Assembly: GCF_037975245.1 (NCBI RefSeq)
Contig: NC_092569.1
Span: 5,512,501 to 5,576,500, forward strand
DNA: 64,000 nucleotides
Direction: 5' to 3'
Origin: Apostichopus japonicus
Taxonomy: Eukaryota; Echinodermata; Holothuroidea; Aspidochirotida; Stichopodidae
The notes under the pieces were generated by a model, which saw only the letters and a program-made list of their open reading frames with translations, was not told the DNA's origin and did not search any database. The stretch's first letter is position 1, and each line of letters starts with the position of its first letter. Shown here piece by piece: positions 13,701 to 25,904 of this stretch. The position numbers and the translations under genes are program-made.

Positions 13701-16700
13701 AGAACAGGAGAGATGTGTATATGTTGGTGAATCAGGGATGATGCCAATTTATTATTTTACCTATTTGGTGACAATGCAACTTGAATTTGCTGTAAACAAC
13801 ATAACGACCGCCAGAGAATCCCCACAGCTGATTTTGTTTGTCCTAACAGAAATTTGGACATCTCAGACCACTGGACTACTCATTTAAACTTTGCCCTGCC
13901 TTCTGAGGTAAGGGAAGATGAGAAAGCGCACGTTTTAACTGCAGCCAGATATTCAGAGAAATGTGAAAAAAATCTACAGATTTCAATACAAAATATGCTA
14001 TGAATTGTTCCATAAAAATTGCAAATTACCAGATTATTTTACCCAACATGCAATTAAGACTAGTTATACACACAGATGACATGGCTCACAATCACAATTC
14101 ACAAACTTCCAGAAATTCATGGAACACATGAGAAGATGCAACAACATGCCACAGTTAAGTACCCCGAATGACAAGGAGAGAAACCAATAGTCAAGACTCA
14201 AGACCAGAGCTATCAATGTGAACATCACATGAGAACATATAGCTACCAGGACAGTGTCTGGTTGCAGACTAAAACCAAAAACATCACAACAGTTTAATAC
14301 ACACACAGACAGATTTCTAGATGATTAAACCAAGCCATGATCCATCCAAAGAAGTTTCACCAGCAAGAGACAATTGGATATTCCATTTAGAAGACATATC
14401 CGTTGACACATATATCCGTTAGAATTTTGTCCAACTTTTGCTGTTGGCATTTTCAGCATAATGCAGAGTAGAACAAAAACAAAACCCTCACAACAAATCT
14501 CTCTGAGAATCTATTTTGCTGGTAATTAGACAGGTGTGTGCTGAGGCAATCCTCCAGTGGGAAGGCAAGAAACTATGTCACTAAAAGATGGTAAGGGTAA
14601 TACATGTGTGTGTACTGCAGAGAGCATCTACACTGTGAGAGGAAAGAAAGTGTATAGTAAACACAAGATCACAGTTTTAAGATCAGAGTTTTAAGACTAT
14701 TGCAAACAGACACTTCACGACTTTGCTGGTTTACCTTCATTTTTATTTCATCACTCTTGTCTTTTGGCCAAACAAACTAGTGATTAGCATCCGAGTTAAT
14801 TACACAACAAGGGGGCGAGGGTTCAATTTTATTTTGCAGTGACCAATTGGTCAAATGAATTCATTATCTAAAATGTAAACAACTGCATTATAAAGTGACA
14901 ATTACACATTCAAACGGTATGTACCATTCAAAGTATTCACAAGAGGGTAATCCATGGAGTTAACAGATCTCATCTCCTTTACGCATTTACTCTTGTCATC
15001 CTAAGTTTGCTAAAAATTATGTCATTTATTCACACAGTTACGGTGTAGGAGTTTGTGACACACTTTTTTTGCACAATTTATGCCAAGTTGACCTTTGACC
15101 TACTTTGACCTCGACCCTTAACAACCACATAGGTACTATTTTGAAGTTTGTCCCATTATTCTCTACATATCTTGATGTTTAACTACTTTTCCTACATGTT
15201 GACAAGCAGAAAATGGCCAACTATGTCGGGGTGGGGGGGGGGGGTATTTGACCTTTGATGTCACCAATCACACAGGCACAAGTTGTCATAGTCAGACACC
15301 TACCACCAAGTTTGAACTTGATCAGACTGAGTTTAGGAGGAGTTTGTGATGGACTTTTTTGCACTGTTTAGACAAATTTGACCTTTGACCTCAATTGACC
15401 GGACCCTAAACCTGTCCTATTTTAATATTCATCTGACCATTTTCTACACATCATGAGGGTTAAAGACTTTTTCCTACATGTTGAAAAGCAGAAAATAGCT
15501 AAAAATCAAATTTTTAGGTTTCTTGACCTTTGACATCATTAATCACATTGGTACAAGTTTACATGGTCAGGCACCTATCTACCAAGTTTGAACTTGATCA
15601 GACTTCCGGTCTAGGAGTAGTTCGCGACACACTTTTTTACTTGCACATACACACACACACTTCCTCATCACTCAGGCTGTACAGTAATTAAAGGTGAAAT
15701 ATATTGAGCTACAAATTAAATAGGGTGTGGCAAAACATGGCACATTTCCACTGAACGTTGAGTCATTATGTTGACACTTGACAGAACTCTAATTCTATCA
15801 AGAGTCCCAGTTGTTCAGCGAGAAAACCAAAACGCAAAGTAAAATTCAGGTACGACAGGTTCTACATTTTGACATTTTCTTCTACTGTAGGTGTGGTTCA
15901 AGGAGAGACACGTCCATCTCTAAAGTACACCTGTCCAGTATAATTCTCAACCGATGTGAAAGAGATGCTTCTGACAAACAACTTCTCAAAACAAAAATCC
16001 AACCAGAAAGCCAGTTGGCTTTGTGATTCCGTGCCATACAATTTGATCAAAATTTCAAATAACTATCTGACTAATTGTAGAACTAGCAGTCTAGCGAGTG
16101 GGTTAAATTTGTCCACCACTTAAGGGAGAGCCAGAATAGATCAGAGATTTCCAGCTCTTACTTGTAGCAATCCCTTTTGCGCATCAACCATTTCATTCAC
16201 TGGTGACAAATTTAAAGTACACATTTTTTATTCCAAAATGTTTCAAACTCCAGAAAGAACCGTCTTCATACGTTACATATAGACACATAGATGTGATTTT
16301 TTCCAATAATGTTGCTAGCAAATCAGCTCTGCCACCATGCATCCAATCCTTTAATAAATGTTATTTTGAGAGCTCTACTGTACATGACATTGTTTATACA
16401 CTGTGAAATGCTTTCACAACTTATTGCTAAGCAAATGTCATCTAGTCATAAATCATAAGTGCCCAACTTTGAGACCATATGAGATAACCTGTTGATCCCT
16501 TGTGCCAAGTCCCCCCACCACCTCCCACCATTTGAGATACTGTATTGACCCCTTGAAGCTCAGAGGGTGAAAACTGATTAGGGCCTGCTGTGAGTGTGTT
16601 AAAGAAAGACTATCGATTCTTTGAAGCAGATTACCGTTTCCTGGATGACTGTACAGTATGGTTAGTTGAAGACTTATACAGCCCCTGCACAACAATACAC

Positions 16701-19700
16701 TGAACTGACCAACTATGTTCACCAAAATTGACTTATATGTTGACCACAAATAACCTCTGACCTCCAACAATTTCAATAGGGTTTCTCTACTCCGTATGGG
16801 GCATCAACATGCCAAGCATGAGATTCATCAAAGCTCTCTTCTTGAGTTATGGTGTTTAAAAGGTTTTCACAGTTTGACCTCTGGTGACCTAATGACCTTT
16901 GATCCCAGCCAAAAACAATAGCGGCCTGTTTCAAAAGGTTTCCTACAGAACTCAATCAAATATTATGGCATTTTAAGCCAACCGATGTATTTTTCAAACT
17001 TTTGACGACATTACTGAATGTTGCTGACCTGACAGCCCTTGCCACTAATTAATTCTTACTTTGTTTATTTACTGTTGGTTAATGTTTTACTCTAGATATT
17101 AATTTACTGTTTCAGCGTTAGTGACAGTCCTTGTCGATGATTATATTGAACTCTTTATTGACTCCAAACTGTTGGTGATGATGTTTCAGCTATTTCTTTA
17201 GTAACTTCAGTGTTTTATCAAATATTAAAGTGTGCTATTATTAGGGTATAAAAAAATCGGAAAGTTGACAAAAATGCAATGTGTGCCACCATAAGGCCAT
17301 GAGCTTCTATTAGAATGAATACGGTAGTCTTAACTTGGCAAACGTACTTACACCAATGATACTGAAAAGCTTTCAATGTAAAACTATTGCTTTTATAACA
17401 CAAACTATAGGGGCAAAATTTGGTTGTTTGGGTTTTCCTCTACAACACAGCAAGCAATTGCTGATGTATTAATTCTGCATGACAAAAGAACTAGAAGTAT
17501 TAATCATAAATTACAAACTGGCCCACTTGTCCTCATCATATGGTTCCAGGTTCTACCACAAAGAAACACGCCACATAATTCATAGAAACAATTCTGGGGA
17601 TCACATCTAACATCCACTTATATAATTATTAATTAACCATCATGTTACCATCAAGTGATTCATGTCTAACAATTTCAATTTAAATCAAGTCAAATTTCAG
17701 GAGAAAACAGTTAAGCACTTTGACAATTCTGACAGAAATCTTCACCAGGAAGAGCAAAAGATCTGACTTGAATTAAAAGATGACAATGATGTTTGGAAAT
17801 GAAACAACAAAACAACTGCAAGTTTAGAAGAATTAATTCCTCAAACATGCACTGTTACTACAGTACTACATGTATACTTTATACATACTTCTACAGAATA
17901 AGACAATGCAATTGTGGAAACAAAACCAACTTGAAAATTTATCTCTTAAGCTGCCCTCGGGATCTGCACAATTAACTAGTTACCATACTGCTCAAGGCGT
18001 CTTTATCAGCAACAAGTGTTAAGTCAACAGGAAGTCATAAGATGACTTTACACTATTGCAGGAGCCTTTGAACATAGACCTAATAATCTATTTACAATAT
18101 GCTCATCAGTGTATTCCTTTGTACTGAAAACGAAACTAATTATTTGCACACAAAAAATAAGGAAGGTAATACAGTAGGTCATGTGAACAGTTAATGATCA
18201 ACTGTCAGAGAAGAGAAAAGAATAGTCCACTAATAATACTCACACAAACCTCAAACATAACTTGAACTTTGCACAGATCAGGACTAACTTCACATGTATG
18301 TCAAACAAGTACAGTTAGTAGTACTTTGTATAGCACTCCATCATGAATGTACTAGAACTGCATGTTACATGAAACTACAGCAGAGCTAGACATAACTTCT
18401 ATATCATGAGGTGTAAAGACACAAGTTTCTCAACATAGAATAGAAATAGAGAGGTAGAAGTTTGAAAAGAAAACCTACAAAAGAAAAATAAGGTCAACAG
18501 TTTAAATTTAAAACAAAGGAAAAATGTAACAATAAGTTAAGGGTGTTATATAAATTATAAACTCATGATTTTAACCTTGATTCAATGTAAAATGAAAGTA
18601 ATACTAATACCTGAAGTGTTTCAAATTTGAAATAGCTGCAATCCTTTACATGCATTCAAAGAAATTACGTAGCACTAGTAATAGGCAAACTACTTTTGTG
18701 TTAATATTCTGATCTCTTACCACACATATTCGCCACTCGTTTTACTGTATATTGGATACAAAAATCAGTGCTCAAAGAAAATGAAGAGCTTCGTACAGAC
18801 AAATGGTTTACAAAATATGTGTAGATTCATCAAGCATTGTTCAGTCTGTAACTTGTCAAAGGTATTCAATCTGATAAAATATACCCCACCTACATTAGCT
18901 GGTCAGTAGTGGTGCTTTTTGCAGGCAGTCTTTTTCTGATACAGTGAATATTGACACTCTGAATTCTGATACAGTGAATATTGACTTATTTATGGATTAC
19001 AAATTTTCTGTTCCCAAGTGAGGCATTAAGTAGATAAAAAGATTATCATGCCATTCTATCAACATGCATCTTACTTTCTTATTTGGTATTTATAGTAGAG
19101 TGAAAGTAGTGAAACTTACACATAAAAATGACATTCACTGAGAGGGCTATTTAGGGATTACAATATAGCCATCATGACCACAAAGTATATCCCCAAAATT
19201 GTTCAAGACAATTTGTTGACACTAGCATACCTACAATCAGGAGCCTCTGTTGATAAGTCCTCCCTCCCTCCCCCCCCCCCCCTCCACCAACCAATGTAGG
19301 GTGACTGATTACACATTTAAGTTGACAGTCAACTAATACAGCATGTCTGCTTTTAACTTACAGCACGGCTAAACTAAAAGGTACGGTAGGGATGACACAT
19401 TGTATCAAACCAGATTGAGTGATATATTTTACCATGCTAAATGGCATTGAAAACTGACTGACAGGGAGGAAAGGAAGGAAGGACAAAGGATTTTTGAAAC
19501 TACTACGAGTATAGACTAGCATTGCCATGCAGAGACAGAAGTTACATCAAACATGCAACACATCACACTAAACATGACTAGAAGGTGTACGTTAATGATT
19601 TGAGGAAACTCCTGTCCCAAGAAAAGAGGTACTGAAATTAATTCTGAGAATAACAATAAACCTGATTAATACTGGTTATGATTCTATTGCCCTGCTGGAA

Positions 19701-22700
19701 AGACTCGCTGGTACAAATGGACATAACTCAAACATATAGTGTATAGTAATATTGTGTATAGGGTATATATATATATATATATATATACAGCATATACATA
19801 TACTATAGTTTATAGTGTACATTTAGTGTATGGTAATGTAGATGGATAAGAATTCAATGATACAGCAAAGAACAACTGTTTTCCTGGATTTTCTATATAT
19901 GAGAGGAACAATGACCCACAGCTTCCTCCATTAGTAGAGGAAGGAAGTAGGGCAAGTGGAATGTGAGATAGCATTTCCTGAACTAATGAACACTAGGTAT
20001 AGAAACCCAGCAACTGTGAAGTTTACAACAGGCGATGTCTTCAGGATACAGAACAAACCGATGGTTCACAACCATTTTCACAAATTTGATGCAAAGGAAT
20101 AGATCTGCTAAATGGAATGTCATATTTCTGTACATGAGCAGGACATGTTTACACTGCCAAAAGGCATTTGTTATTAAGACTGGTATTTCAATACACTTAT
20201 TTAAATATATAGCACTTAGCCTTTCCCAGTTTACAGTACCCTTCCCAATAGGTCTTCAGTGATCCACTTGGTTTGCAATGGGCATTGTACTCAAATGTGA
20301 GCCTGGGGTAGAAAAAAATCACTGAACATTGTGGGTGACACGATACTAATGCCGAAGGCGTCAGTAAGCATGCAGCGCGACACAGTTACAGGTGGGGTCC
20401 ATGGGCCTGCCTTAGGCCCCGTGGTGGGGTCCATGGGCAAAGCCCTGGTTGGGGTCCAGGGGTGGAAGCCCCAAAAGCTCTGAGAAATTAGAGGTTTAAG
20501 GACAACATTTTGGTGCCTATTTTATAAAGAATTTTGAATTTATTAAAACACTCAAAGCAAAGTGTTCACACTCAAAATGTGCACACTGAAGCCACAAGCC
20601 TAGCCTGTTGTTTTCACTGTACTTGATTCTTCCAATCATGGCGACCCATCATTAAAAAGTCACTGTTCAGAAAATGTACACAATGGTCAGGTATAATCTG
20701 GAATAATATTCAGCAGCTACAGCACAACACTTCTCTTCAGTTGTCCCTACTATAATGATACTAAAATATCATGGGAAACTTAGAAAATATCGTTGCAATA
20801 ATGTTGGGAACGTTATGAAAATCCAGAGAAAAATTGCGTTATTGGCCCCAGTTTGCGTATGCTACAGTGTGTTAGGAAACTTAGGATAATAGTTTATCTC
20901 CCCCTGCAGGTTGGATACCCATCGGTAATGAAAAACATGCGAATGACGGATCAAATAATACAGTAACGCTGTTGATAGAAATTCACGGAAATTGGGAGGT
21001 GTAAATCTCGTAGGAAGCAAAGAAATCACAAAAATCCGTGAATTTGCGGAAAAAGCTCATGCCTGTGTACTATAAATGTACAGAGCTACTGAAATCTTTT
21101 CCAGAATAGAAAAGCACAATTAACAGTTGAGTAGTCCAGTTCTGCACATGCAGTTACAAACATTTGGCACCTGTGAGGTATGGATGAGTTAGTAACAGTT
21201 TAATCCAATCAGAAAATTTGTGTCTCACAAATTTGATGCATGCAATGTTTGCTTTTTTCATTTCCAACCCAATGGAGATTTATACCTAATTGAATTTGCT
21301 CTCATGAATGCTCTTTTCGTGAAATGAAGTAACAGTTCTATATTCAAGAAAACCTGATCATCTGTCTTAACAGTTGTGTATGATACCACAGGGATGTTAC
21401 AAAGTCCAGAGTAAAAATCTCATCTATCATAGATAACCAAATAAAACAACAGAAAACAAGACATAACGAATCCTTGACTAGCATGTGTTTATAAAGGTAA
21501 AACAGTTTCAGGGAAGATAATTGGGTAAAACCCAGACAAGTGCAAAAACCACACAAAGAATTCAACAACCTATACATTCTTTGTTGAGCTGGCTTACAAT
21601 ACATTAGTTAACTGATGGATAACTTCTACTTGACTCATGGCAACCACAATATGGTATTTGTGCATAATGAGCACTAAGGTAATGCTCACCAGCTCATTCA
21701 TAACAGAGATGGGTTTGGAACAAAAAAGTGGTAAAACCCATAAATCCTAAACTAGAGGTATAAGCTATGTGTGATTTTATCTGAACACTCTGAGGCATCA
21801 CAATTAAATTTGTGCCAAGATTTAAATAGCCCAGCGCAATAACAAACGATTGCTATGACCATTAGCTAATTGTGTGTAAACTTTAATAAACTCCCAAGCT
21901 AGGTAGGCTAGATAAACTACTTTGCTGCTTACCATCTCAATGGTAATTACAAGTGACAAGCCTTCCTAGGTATTTCAGGAAAAAGAAGGCAAACTACATT
22001 GCCTACAGAATGTTGGGTAGCCTTCCCTAAGTCCAATTACTAACCGGTTCATTAAATCCCTCTGGACATGGTAGGCTAGTGAATAGCTGGCAGCCTAGGC
22101 TATTGTCAAACTTTGGGCTATGACTGAAATCTCCACTTGTGAAGCTTGGAATGTCTGCCCATAAGGTAATTAAAGGCCTAGACTCGTGCCAATTTGAATT
22201 ATTAATAATAAATAAACTAACAGAGCCTTGGCCCAACAGTAGCACAATTCAGCTAGGCCTACACTTTACTTACTGTAGCCTAACTGTACCAAGCTAGTTT
22301 CTATGACTAATGTCATCATTAGGCCAAAGCCTATGAAAGCACAACACACCCATTTATGACAATTAAACATTACGTCTATATCTATTGGCTTCTTGTGTTA
22401 CAGCTCAAAGTATTTCCCAAAGAGAACCCTCCTAAGGCAGAAAATAAGGGGGATTGTCAAATTTAAAATTAACCGGGAGTACAAGTAACTAACTGCAAAC
22501 AGTACAGTTATATGCAGAGTAAGTATGCAATGGTCAGTGGCCTATCCTACTTCAATATTCTAACGTTAGGATCCGAGTAAGTTCCCATTCTAGGCGTGGC
22601 TTGTAACCTCATCAAACTTACCTATCGTTGATATAAACGTCGTGTTAAAGGTATCATCTGAAAACCTAAATAATATACACGTCTTTCCGACACCAGAATC

Positions 22701-22748
22701 ACCTATTAGAAGCAATTTAAACAGTAAATCATAAGTTTTCTTTGCCAT
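1608..22748 (-). CDS. RAB10: Rab10 small GTPase, complete gene (five coding exons)
   Basis: Coding exons in transcript order are 22748-22622, 9583-9384, 6894-6805, 3749-3648 and 1703-1608. Joined, they give 204 aa; human Rab10 has 200. Every junction has GT/AG ends and matching phase. Visible motifs: P-loop GDSGVGKT at residues 16-23, switch I Thr41, WDTAGQE at 63-69, NKCD at 122-125, ETSAK at 150-154, and a C-terminal GCCS for geranylgeranylation. The start [19 protein letters not shown] and the block from switch I through the interswitch are Rab10-type rather than Rab8 or Rab13 type. Family knowledge: Rab10 is a membrane-anchored molecular switch acting in Golgi/endosome-to-plasma-membrane traffic and at cilia. 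Oddities are the C-terminal Ser after the double Cys and a second first-exon candidate in intron 1. Gene identity is very secure; UTR limits were not determined. Confidence 0.96.
1704..3647 (-). other. Rab10 intron 4
   Basis: Intron between coding exons 4 and 5. It holds one copy of a dispersed sequence (about 2634-2780, see 13182-13330). At about 3385-3440 there is a short block that on the minus strand ends in ATAATAATAA, after a small GACC/GGTC stem; this resembles the 3' tail of a SINE or LINE. No coding content was seen. Confidence 0.5.
3648..3749 (-). CDS. RAB10: Rab10 coding exon 4
   Basis: 102 bp, 34 codons (140-173), IAKENGIKF through ETSAK to AEDILKK. Acceptor TCCTGCAG and donor AAG|GTGAGTG. 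It supplies the G5 motif and the last helix of the GTPase fold. Confidence 0.95.
3750..5903 (-). other. Rab10 intron 3, unique part
   Basis: No conserved coding sequence was seen. An open plus-strand frame of 129 codons at 5083-5472 has no recognisable domain or typical composition and was not called. Confidence 0.4.
5904..6705. repeat. 81-bp minisatellite in Rab10 intron 3
   Basis: About ten tandem copies of a unit containing CAGCCTGGAAGAGTCTAACA, then a GACAAGGTGCTCC block, ACCATGGTGATCCGGTT and a GAGAGACAG link. Successive CAGCCT positions are 5925, 6006 and 6087, giving a period of exactly 81; later copies carry small indels and short partial units. Because 81 is 27 codons, a minus-strand frame stays open across three copies. 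That open frame is a by-product of the period and is not evidence for a gene. Confidence 0.93.
6805..6894 (-). CDS. RAB10: Rab10 coding exon 3
   Basis: 90 bp, 30 codons (110-139), starting HANEDVEKM after CTGCAG and ending ERGET before GTAAGTG. It holds the guanine-specificity motif NKCD. The 81-bp minisatellite lies just downstream in intron 3. Confidence 0.95.
7345..7398. repeat. 54-bp near-perfect palindrome in Rab10 intron 2
   Basis: The outer arms TAGCGAGGGCTTAACA (7345-7360) and TGTTAAGCCCTCGCTA (7383-7398) are exact reverse complements. The centre CACTGTATACAGTG is itself a perfect palindrome. Only the two 4-base spacers break the symmetry. It could form a cruciform or an RNA hairpin, or be a small palindromic mobile element. 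It is shorter and more symmetric than a normal pre-miRNA. Confidence 0.85.
8399..8952. mobile_element. Foldback MITE-like element in Rab10 intron 2
   Basis: Long imperfect terminal inverted repeats of about 140 bp face each other. Left: GCTGCAGGGACTTT, then GTGATCAGTTGTGGAC, then GTAGCACA and TTATCCATCAAAC. The reverse complement of the right end, reading inward from 8950, gives TTGCAGGGGACTTTTTG, GTGATCAGTTGTGGAC, GTAGCACA and CTATCCATCAAAC. The centre, about 270 bp, is AT-rich and non-coding. TA occurs just outside both ends, which would fit a TA target duplication, but this is tentative. A non-autonomous DNA transposon is the simplest reading. Confidence 0.75.
9384..9583 (-). CDS. RAB10: Rab10 coding exon 2
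   Basis: 200 bp, encoding the end of Gly43 to Glu109. Acceptor TTTTTACAG|GT and donor GAG|GTGAGAAC. It contains the interswitch, the WDTAGQE G3 motif (63-69), switch II and the VYDIT strand, ending WLRNIQE. The block is almost identical to vertebrate Rab10. Confidence 0.96.
10085..10280 (-). CDS. Candidate alternative first coding exon of Rab10
   Basis: This 196-bp open segment starts with ATG at 10280 and ends ATTG|GTAAGTG. The phase (1) and the final residues TIG are the same as in the normal exon 1, and it lies about 500 bp upstream of exon 2. The translation includes [19 protein letters not shown], which aligns with the Rab10 block [18 protein letters not shown]. The G-x4-GKS P-loop and the switch I Thr are kept. 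The residue equivalent to Ras Gly13 is Tyr, and the stretch between P-loop and TIG is 21 residues against 17 in exon 1, with an unrelated sequence. The frame stays open upstream of the ATG, so an internal exon is also possible. It could be an alternative promoter and exon, or a relic of a duplicated Rab exon. Expression is not shown. Confidence 0.6.
10917..10944. repeat. 12-bp perfect stem-loop
   Basis: CATGGAGCTATA (10917-10928) and TATAGCTCCATG (10933-10944) form a perfect 12-bp stem around the loop AACA. It lies in Rab10 intron 1, upstream of the alternative exon. Function unknown. Confidence 0.7.
13182..13330. repeat. Dispersed repeat copy, also at 2634-2780
   Basis: Both places share ATTTCATGTTTAAATATTGTG, interrupted once by a variable base, followed by AGGCT, a run ending ATACATCTTT, ACTTGTAT and a CCATTT block in the same order and orientation. 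Similarity fades at both edges. This looks like two old copies of one interspersed element, or a partial internal duplication of the gene. Confidence 0.55.
15040..15660. repeat. Tandem ~290-bp repeat with DR1-type sites
   Basis: About two and a quarter direct copies. AGTTTGTGA starts at 15050 and 15341, and a degenerate third start lies near 15617 before a short CA-rich tract. Each full copy contains TGACCTTTGACCT (15089-15101 and 15379-15391), CTACATGTTGA, AGCAGAAAAT, TTGACCTTTGA and CAAGTTTGAACTTGATCAG. The TGACCTTTGACCT block is the reverse complement of AGGTCAAAGGTCA, the DR1 nuclear-receptor consensus. Related GACCT-rich sequence continues at about 16850-16910. Confidence 0.8.
16961..19740 (-). 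other. Rab10 intron 1, no features seen
   Basis: No coding exon was recognised. A 26-base direct duplication containing TTCTGATACAGTGAATATTG occurs at about 18930-18985. A polyC run lies at 19270. Confidence 0.4.
19760..19788. repeat. (TA)n microsatellite
   Basis: Uninterrupted alternating TA of about 28 bases in Rab10 intron 1. Similar short tracts occur at 24791-24816, 43223-43236 and 50524-50541. Confidence 0.9.
20380..20480. repeat. GC-rich interspersed repeat fragment
   Basis: Three close copies of GGGGTCCA(T/G)GGG within 80 bp, with AGGCCCCGTGG and GGAAGCCCC, in otherwise AT-rich intron sequence. The abrupt change in composition suggests a piece of a transposable element. The family was not recognised. 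Confidence 0.4.
22622..22748 (-). CDS. RAB10: Rab10 coding exon 1
   Basis: Encodes residues 1-42 plus the first base of Gly43, ending ATAG|GTAAGTTTG (phase 1). It carries the P-loop GDSGVGKT and the switch I ending STIG. The ATG at 22748 is chosen because MAKKTYD is the conserved Rab10 N-terminus. An in-frame ATG 33 bases upstream exists but would add a non-conserved peptide. Confidence 0.95.
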
Positions 22749-24791
22749 TCTGAGACCTAAACAACAAATAACTAGTATCACTCTTGAACATGGCCGGGAT
22801 AATAGGCTCGTCCAAAAGTAAGCGCTATCCTTTATGACGGTAAATATTATTCTCTTATTATTATGTACATATTCTCATACAGTTCGGTGTTATAATCATT
22901 TAAATATTTTAAAACCGTTAATACAGTATTTTAATTTTTATTTATTAGTTTTTATAATTATAATTTTTCCATTCTTCAACAACAGCAGGTGATTCACTCA
23001 TAGCGCTATAGACTTGCATCACTAATTCTGCCTAAGCATCACACTTCACATGCACTACGGGCTTCCATGAGATTCCCCGCAATTACAACTTCAGTGAATG
23101 ATACTAGCGTATCGTAAACGGTGTAGTGTATTTTTCATCTAAATGTAACTTTTATGTTTTCAGGAAACTTCATGACTGGTGTAATATGCGAGGTTTTATT
23201 TTTCATATATTTTTGTTCCATTTGTCGACAGCTTTTTGTCAGGCAAATCATGGGAGGGTAAACGGCATTGACGTGAAAAGTTAATGCTGTGTGTGACTGT
23301 GACGCAGTATAACGTTTGCTGATTGCGCAATTCGTTGCATTGTAAGGCCTACTTCGGAAGGCTTAACCCCCAAGGATCATCAACACAACTGACCTGTCCA
23401 CTATTTTGCACACCATTCGTGTTGCTTTCCTTTCCCTCTTTCCCAATGTGTTATTCATTGGAACCGGTACGGCGTGGGAAGGGACAGTTGGGAGGTGGCC
23501 AAAGGGGTAACTTACAATCGATGATTGTTACGAAATGGGACTATAAAACCAAAGAATCAGATTCCAAATGCAGTTATGAAGTAGACCCACGTTGGACCGT
23601 ATAGGGAGGGGTGGCACCACATGGGAGGGGTGGTGTGAACACGTGCCCCGTTTTTTTTCTATATATTCTTTCAGTTTTATATCACACGCACGCATAGACG
23701 GTTTACAAAAAGTAAATAAATAAAAATATTATTATTATTATTTACATTGGCAACATTGTAAACTTGTACAGACTGCACAACTGTAGCTTAAGTTATGGCA
23801 ATGATAGCACCATGTTGCCTCTCCTCCCCGAGGATATGGACATCATCCAGCTTTTGTCCGCCCCCCCCCCTCTGCAATGGTGCTTCCTTTTATTGTCTTA
23901 GAAATCTTTCAAAAGTAACAAATTAAACTGGTATGCAGGACTACTGACGGACCTAATAAGCAACTAGAACGTACAAATAACTCGACCCAAGCTGACTGAA
24001 TGAAACCCCCGACATGTAGGCGGTTACAAGGGGAAGGAAGAAAAAGATTACATGCCGGATTACATGAGGGGTGTGATATAAGTTGAGGATACTTCGTTGC
24101 TTTCCGGAAATAACTTCTTGCATTTTTTCATATAAGCTCACACTTTTACTACTGTTTAACTGCTAGGTATATGACTGCATTGAACTTGGTCACTCCGGAA
24201 ATTTTACTCAGTAGAAAATGAAATAATTTAAATATTTTTGTTTATATTTTATAATAATGGCTTGTACAACGAATAGACGCGCGCTTTCTTCAAAAGGTTG
24301 GCTTCATCAAAGGGTCCCTTTCGAAGAGGATATTTCCGATCCAACAATTGTCGGAGATGCAGAGAAAACAACGACGTTATAGAGGGCGCCAACCAATTGA
24401 TTCATTCGCGATAAGTTCCGTCAGCTTTGTCAACAGACTTCCACTGATTTTCCACTGACCTTACATACGTCGTGTACAATATACAATTGAAACGCAATGC
24501 CAAATGGTTGGAAACAATGCAACACACACATTAGAGTCCAACACCGCAACCTAATCCCTTCCCCCGAATGGGAAGTCCCTACAATGATTTTCAGTGCAGT
24601 AATTTTTAGGGCATTGATTTTTACCCGGAGTTGGTGACACCACAGCCCAGTACCACTGAATCATTGGTCTGACTCCTGCCCACCTCTGACCATGAAATTG
24701 TAGACCTTTAAATATGGGCGTTGAAGAGGGCGGGGGTGGGATGGGAGGTGCGTACGTCCCATTCTTGGAGCCTCAATAATGCATGAGTTTT

Positions 24792-24822
<31 letters not shown>

Positions 24823-25890
24823 TTTATATCTCAGCAACGAAAAGAGCTTGTGTGGATCACAGTGTGCATTTCATGTGCACTTCAATTTATTTCTTGAAAC
24901 TCTTTGTTTTCGTCATACCTTCGACATTTTTGCAATGAAATCCGTCTGTATAGAATATAATGAGAGTGACAGATGGCGTTAGATGGGAGGAGAGGGGGAT
25001 TCATGTTTCATTTTGTTAAGTTTTTGTTTACTAAAATATGACAGACCATCCTTTCCACATCTTTTACATTGTACCTAATGAATAGATACAGGTAGATGAT
25101 AATCCAAATGGTGGGGGAGGGGAGTGACGAGGGATATAAGCCTCTAGTAAAAGTATTAACAATAGATTCACTTCTCATACAATCTACTTTGTTTTGTTGC
25201 ATTTTGAATACTGTAAGGAGCTTAGAGATCAAAAATTAATACATGTAAATGTTGATGGAAATTTTTACACATATTTTTATAGCTTTCTTCAAATATAATA
25301 TACACTGTTGAAAGGCTGAATACAAGTTTATGAAAAGCACTAGTCTACCTTTATTAAAAAAAAACAAAATCATACAAAGGAGAAAGAATACAAGTAGATA
25401 ATTAAGTCCAGCACAGTGAACTCTTCAATCTGAATATTGTATCCTCAATACAGGGCAGGAGAAAATGTGTTGGTGAGGAAGCAACATAAAACACAGAGAA
25501 TGTCTTGCTCTAATGCAAGTTTGCATGCAGTTGTAACGCAACTTACACAGAAATGATTCTTTCTTTCTTCTTTCAAACAACCTTCATTCTTTTCTTGAAT
25601 GGCTGACCAATTGTCTCAGGATCTCATCACACACTGTAACACAAAATCTGTCTTAATTTCAATACCATACACTATACAAGCATTTAGTATTAGGCCAACC
25701 TTCACAGGCTGCCTATTACATCAGAGATCCAAACTAATCAAGTATTGCCACACAATGATCTATGAGGGGATCAAAATATTGAGGTGTATTATTGCTATCA
25801 TCATTGAGACATGTCCTTGAGCAAATCATCCAAACACACATACATAAGGATCTACATACATTATTCACATACACATAAAAACTAAATTGT
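22749..25890. other. Rab10 upstream / intergenic region
   Basis: The Rab10 promoter must lie in or upstream of the first part of this stretch. No TATA box or other element can be assigned securely. G-rich blocks (23600-23640, 24725-24760), a polyC run at 23859 and a (TA)n tract at 24791 are present. No gene was recognised on either strand. Confidence 0.4.
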
Positions 25891-25904
25891 AGTGTGTCTG
25901 TCAA

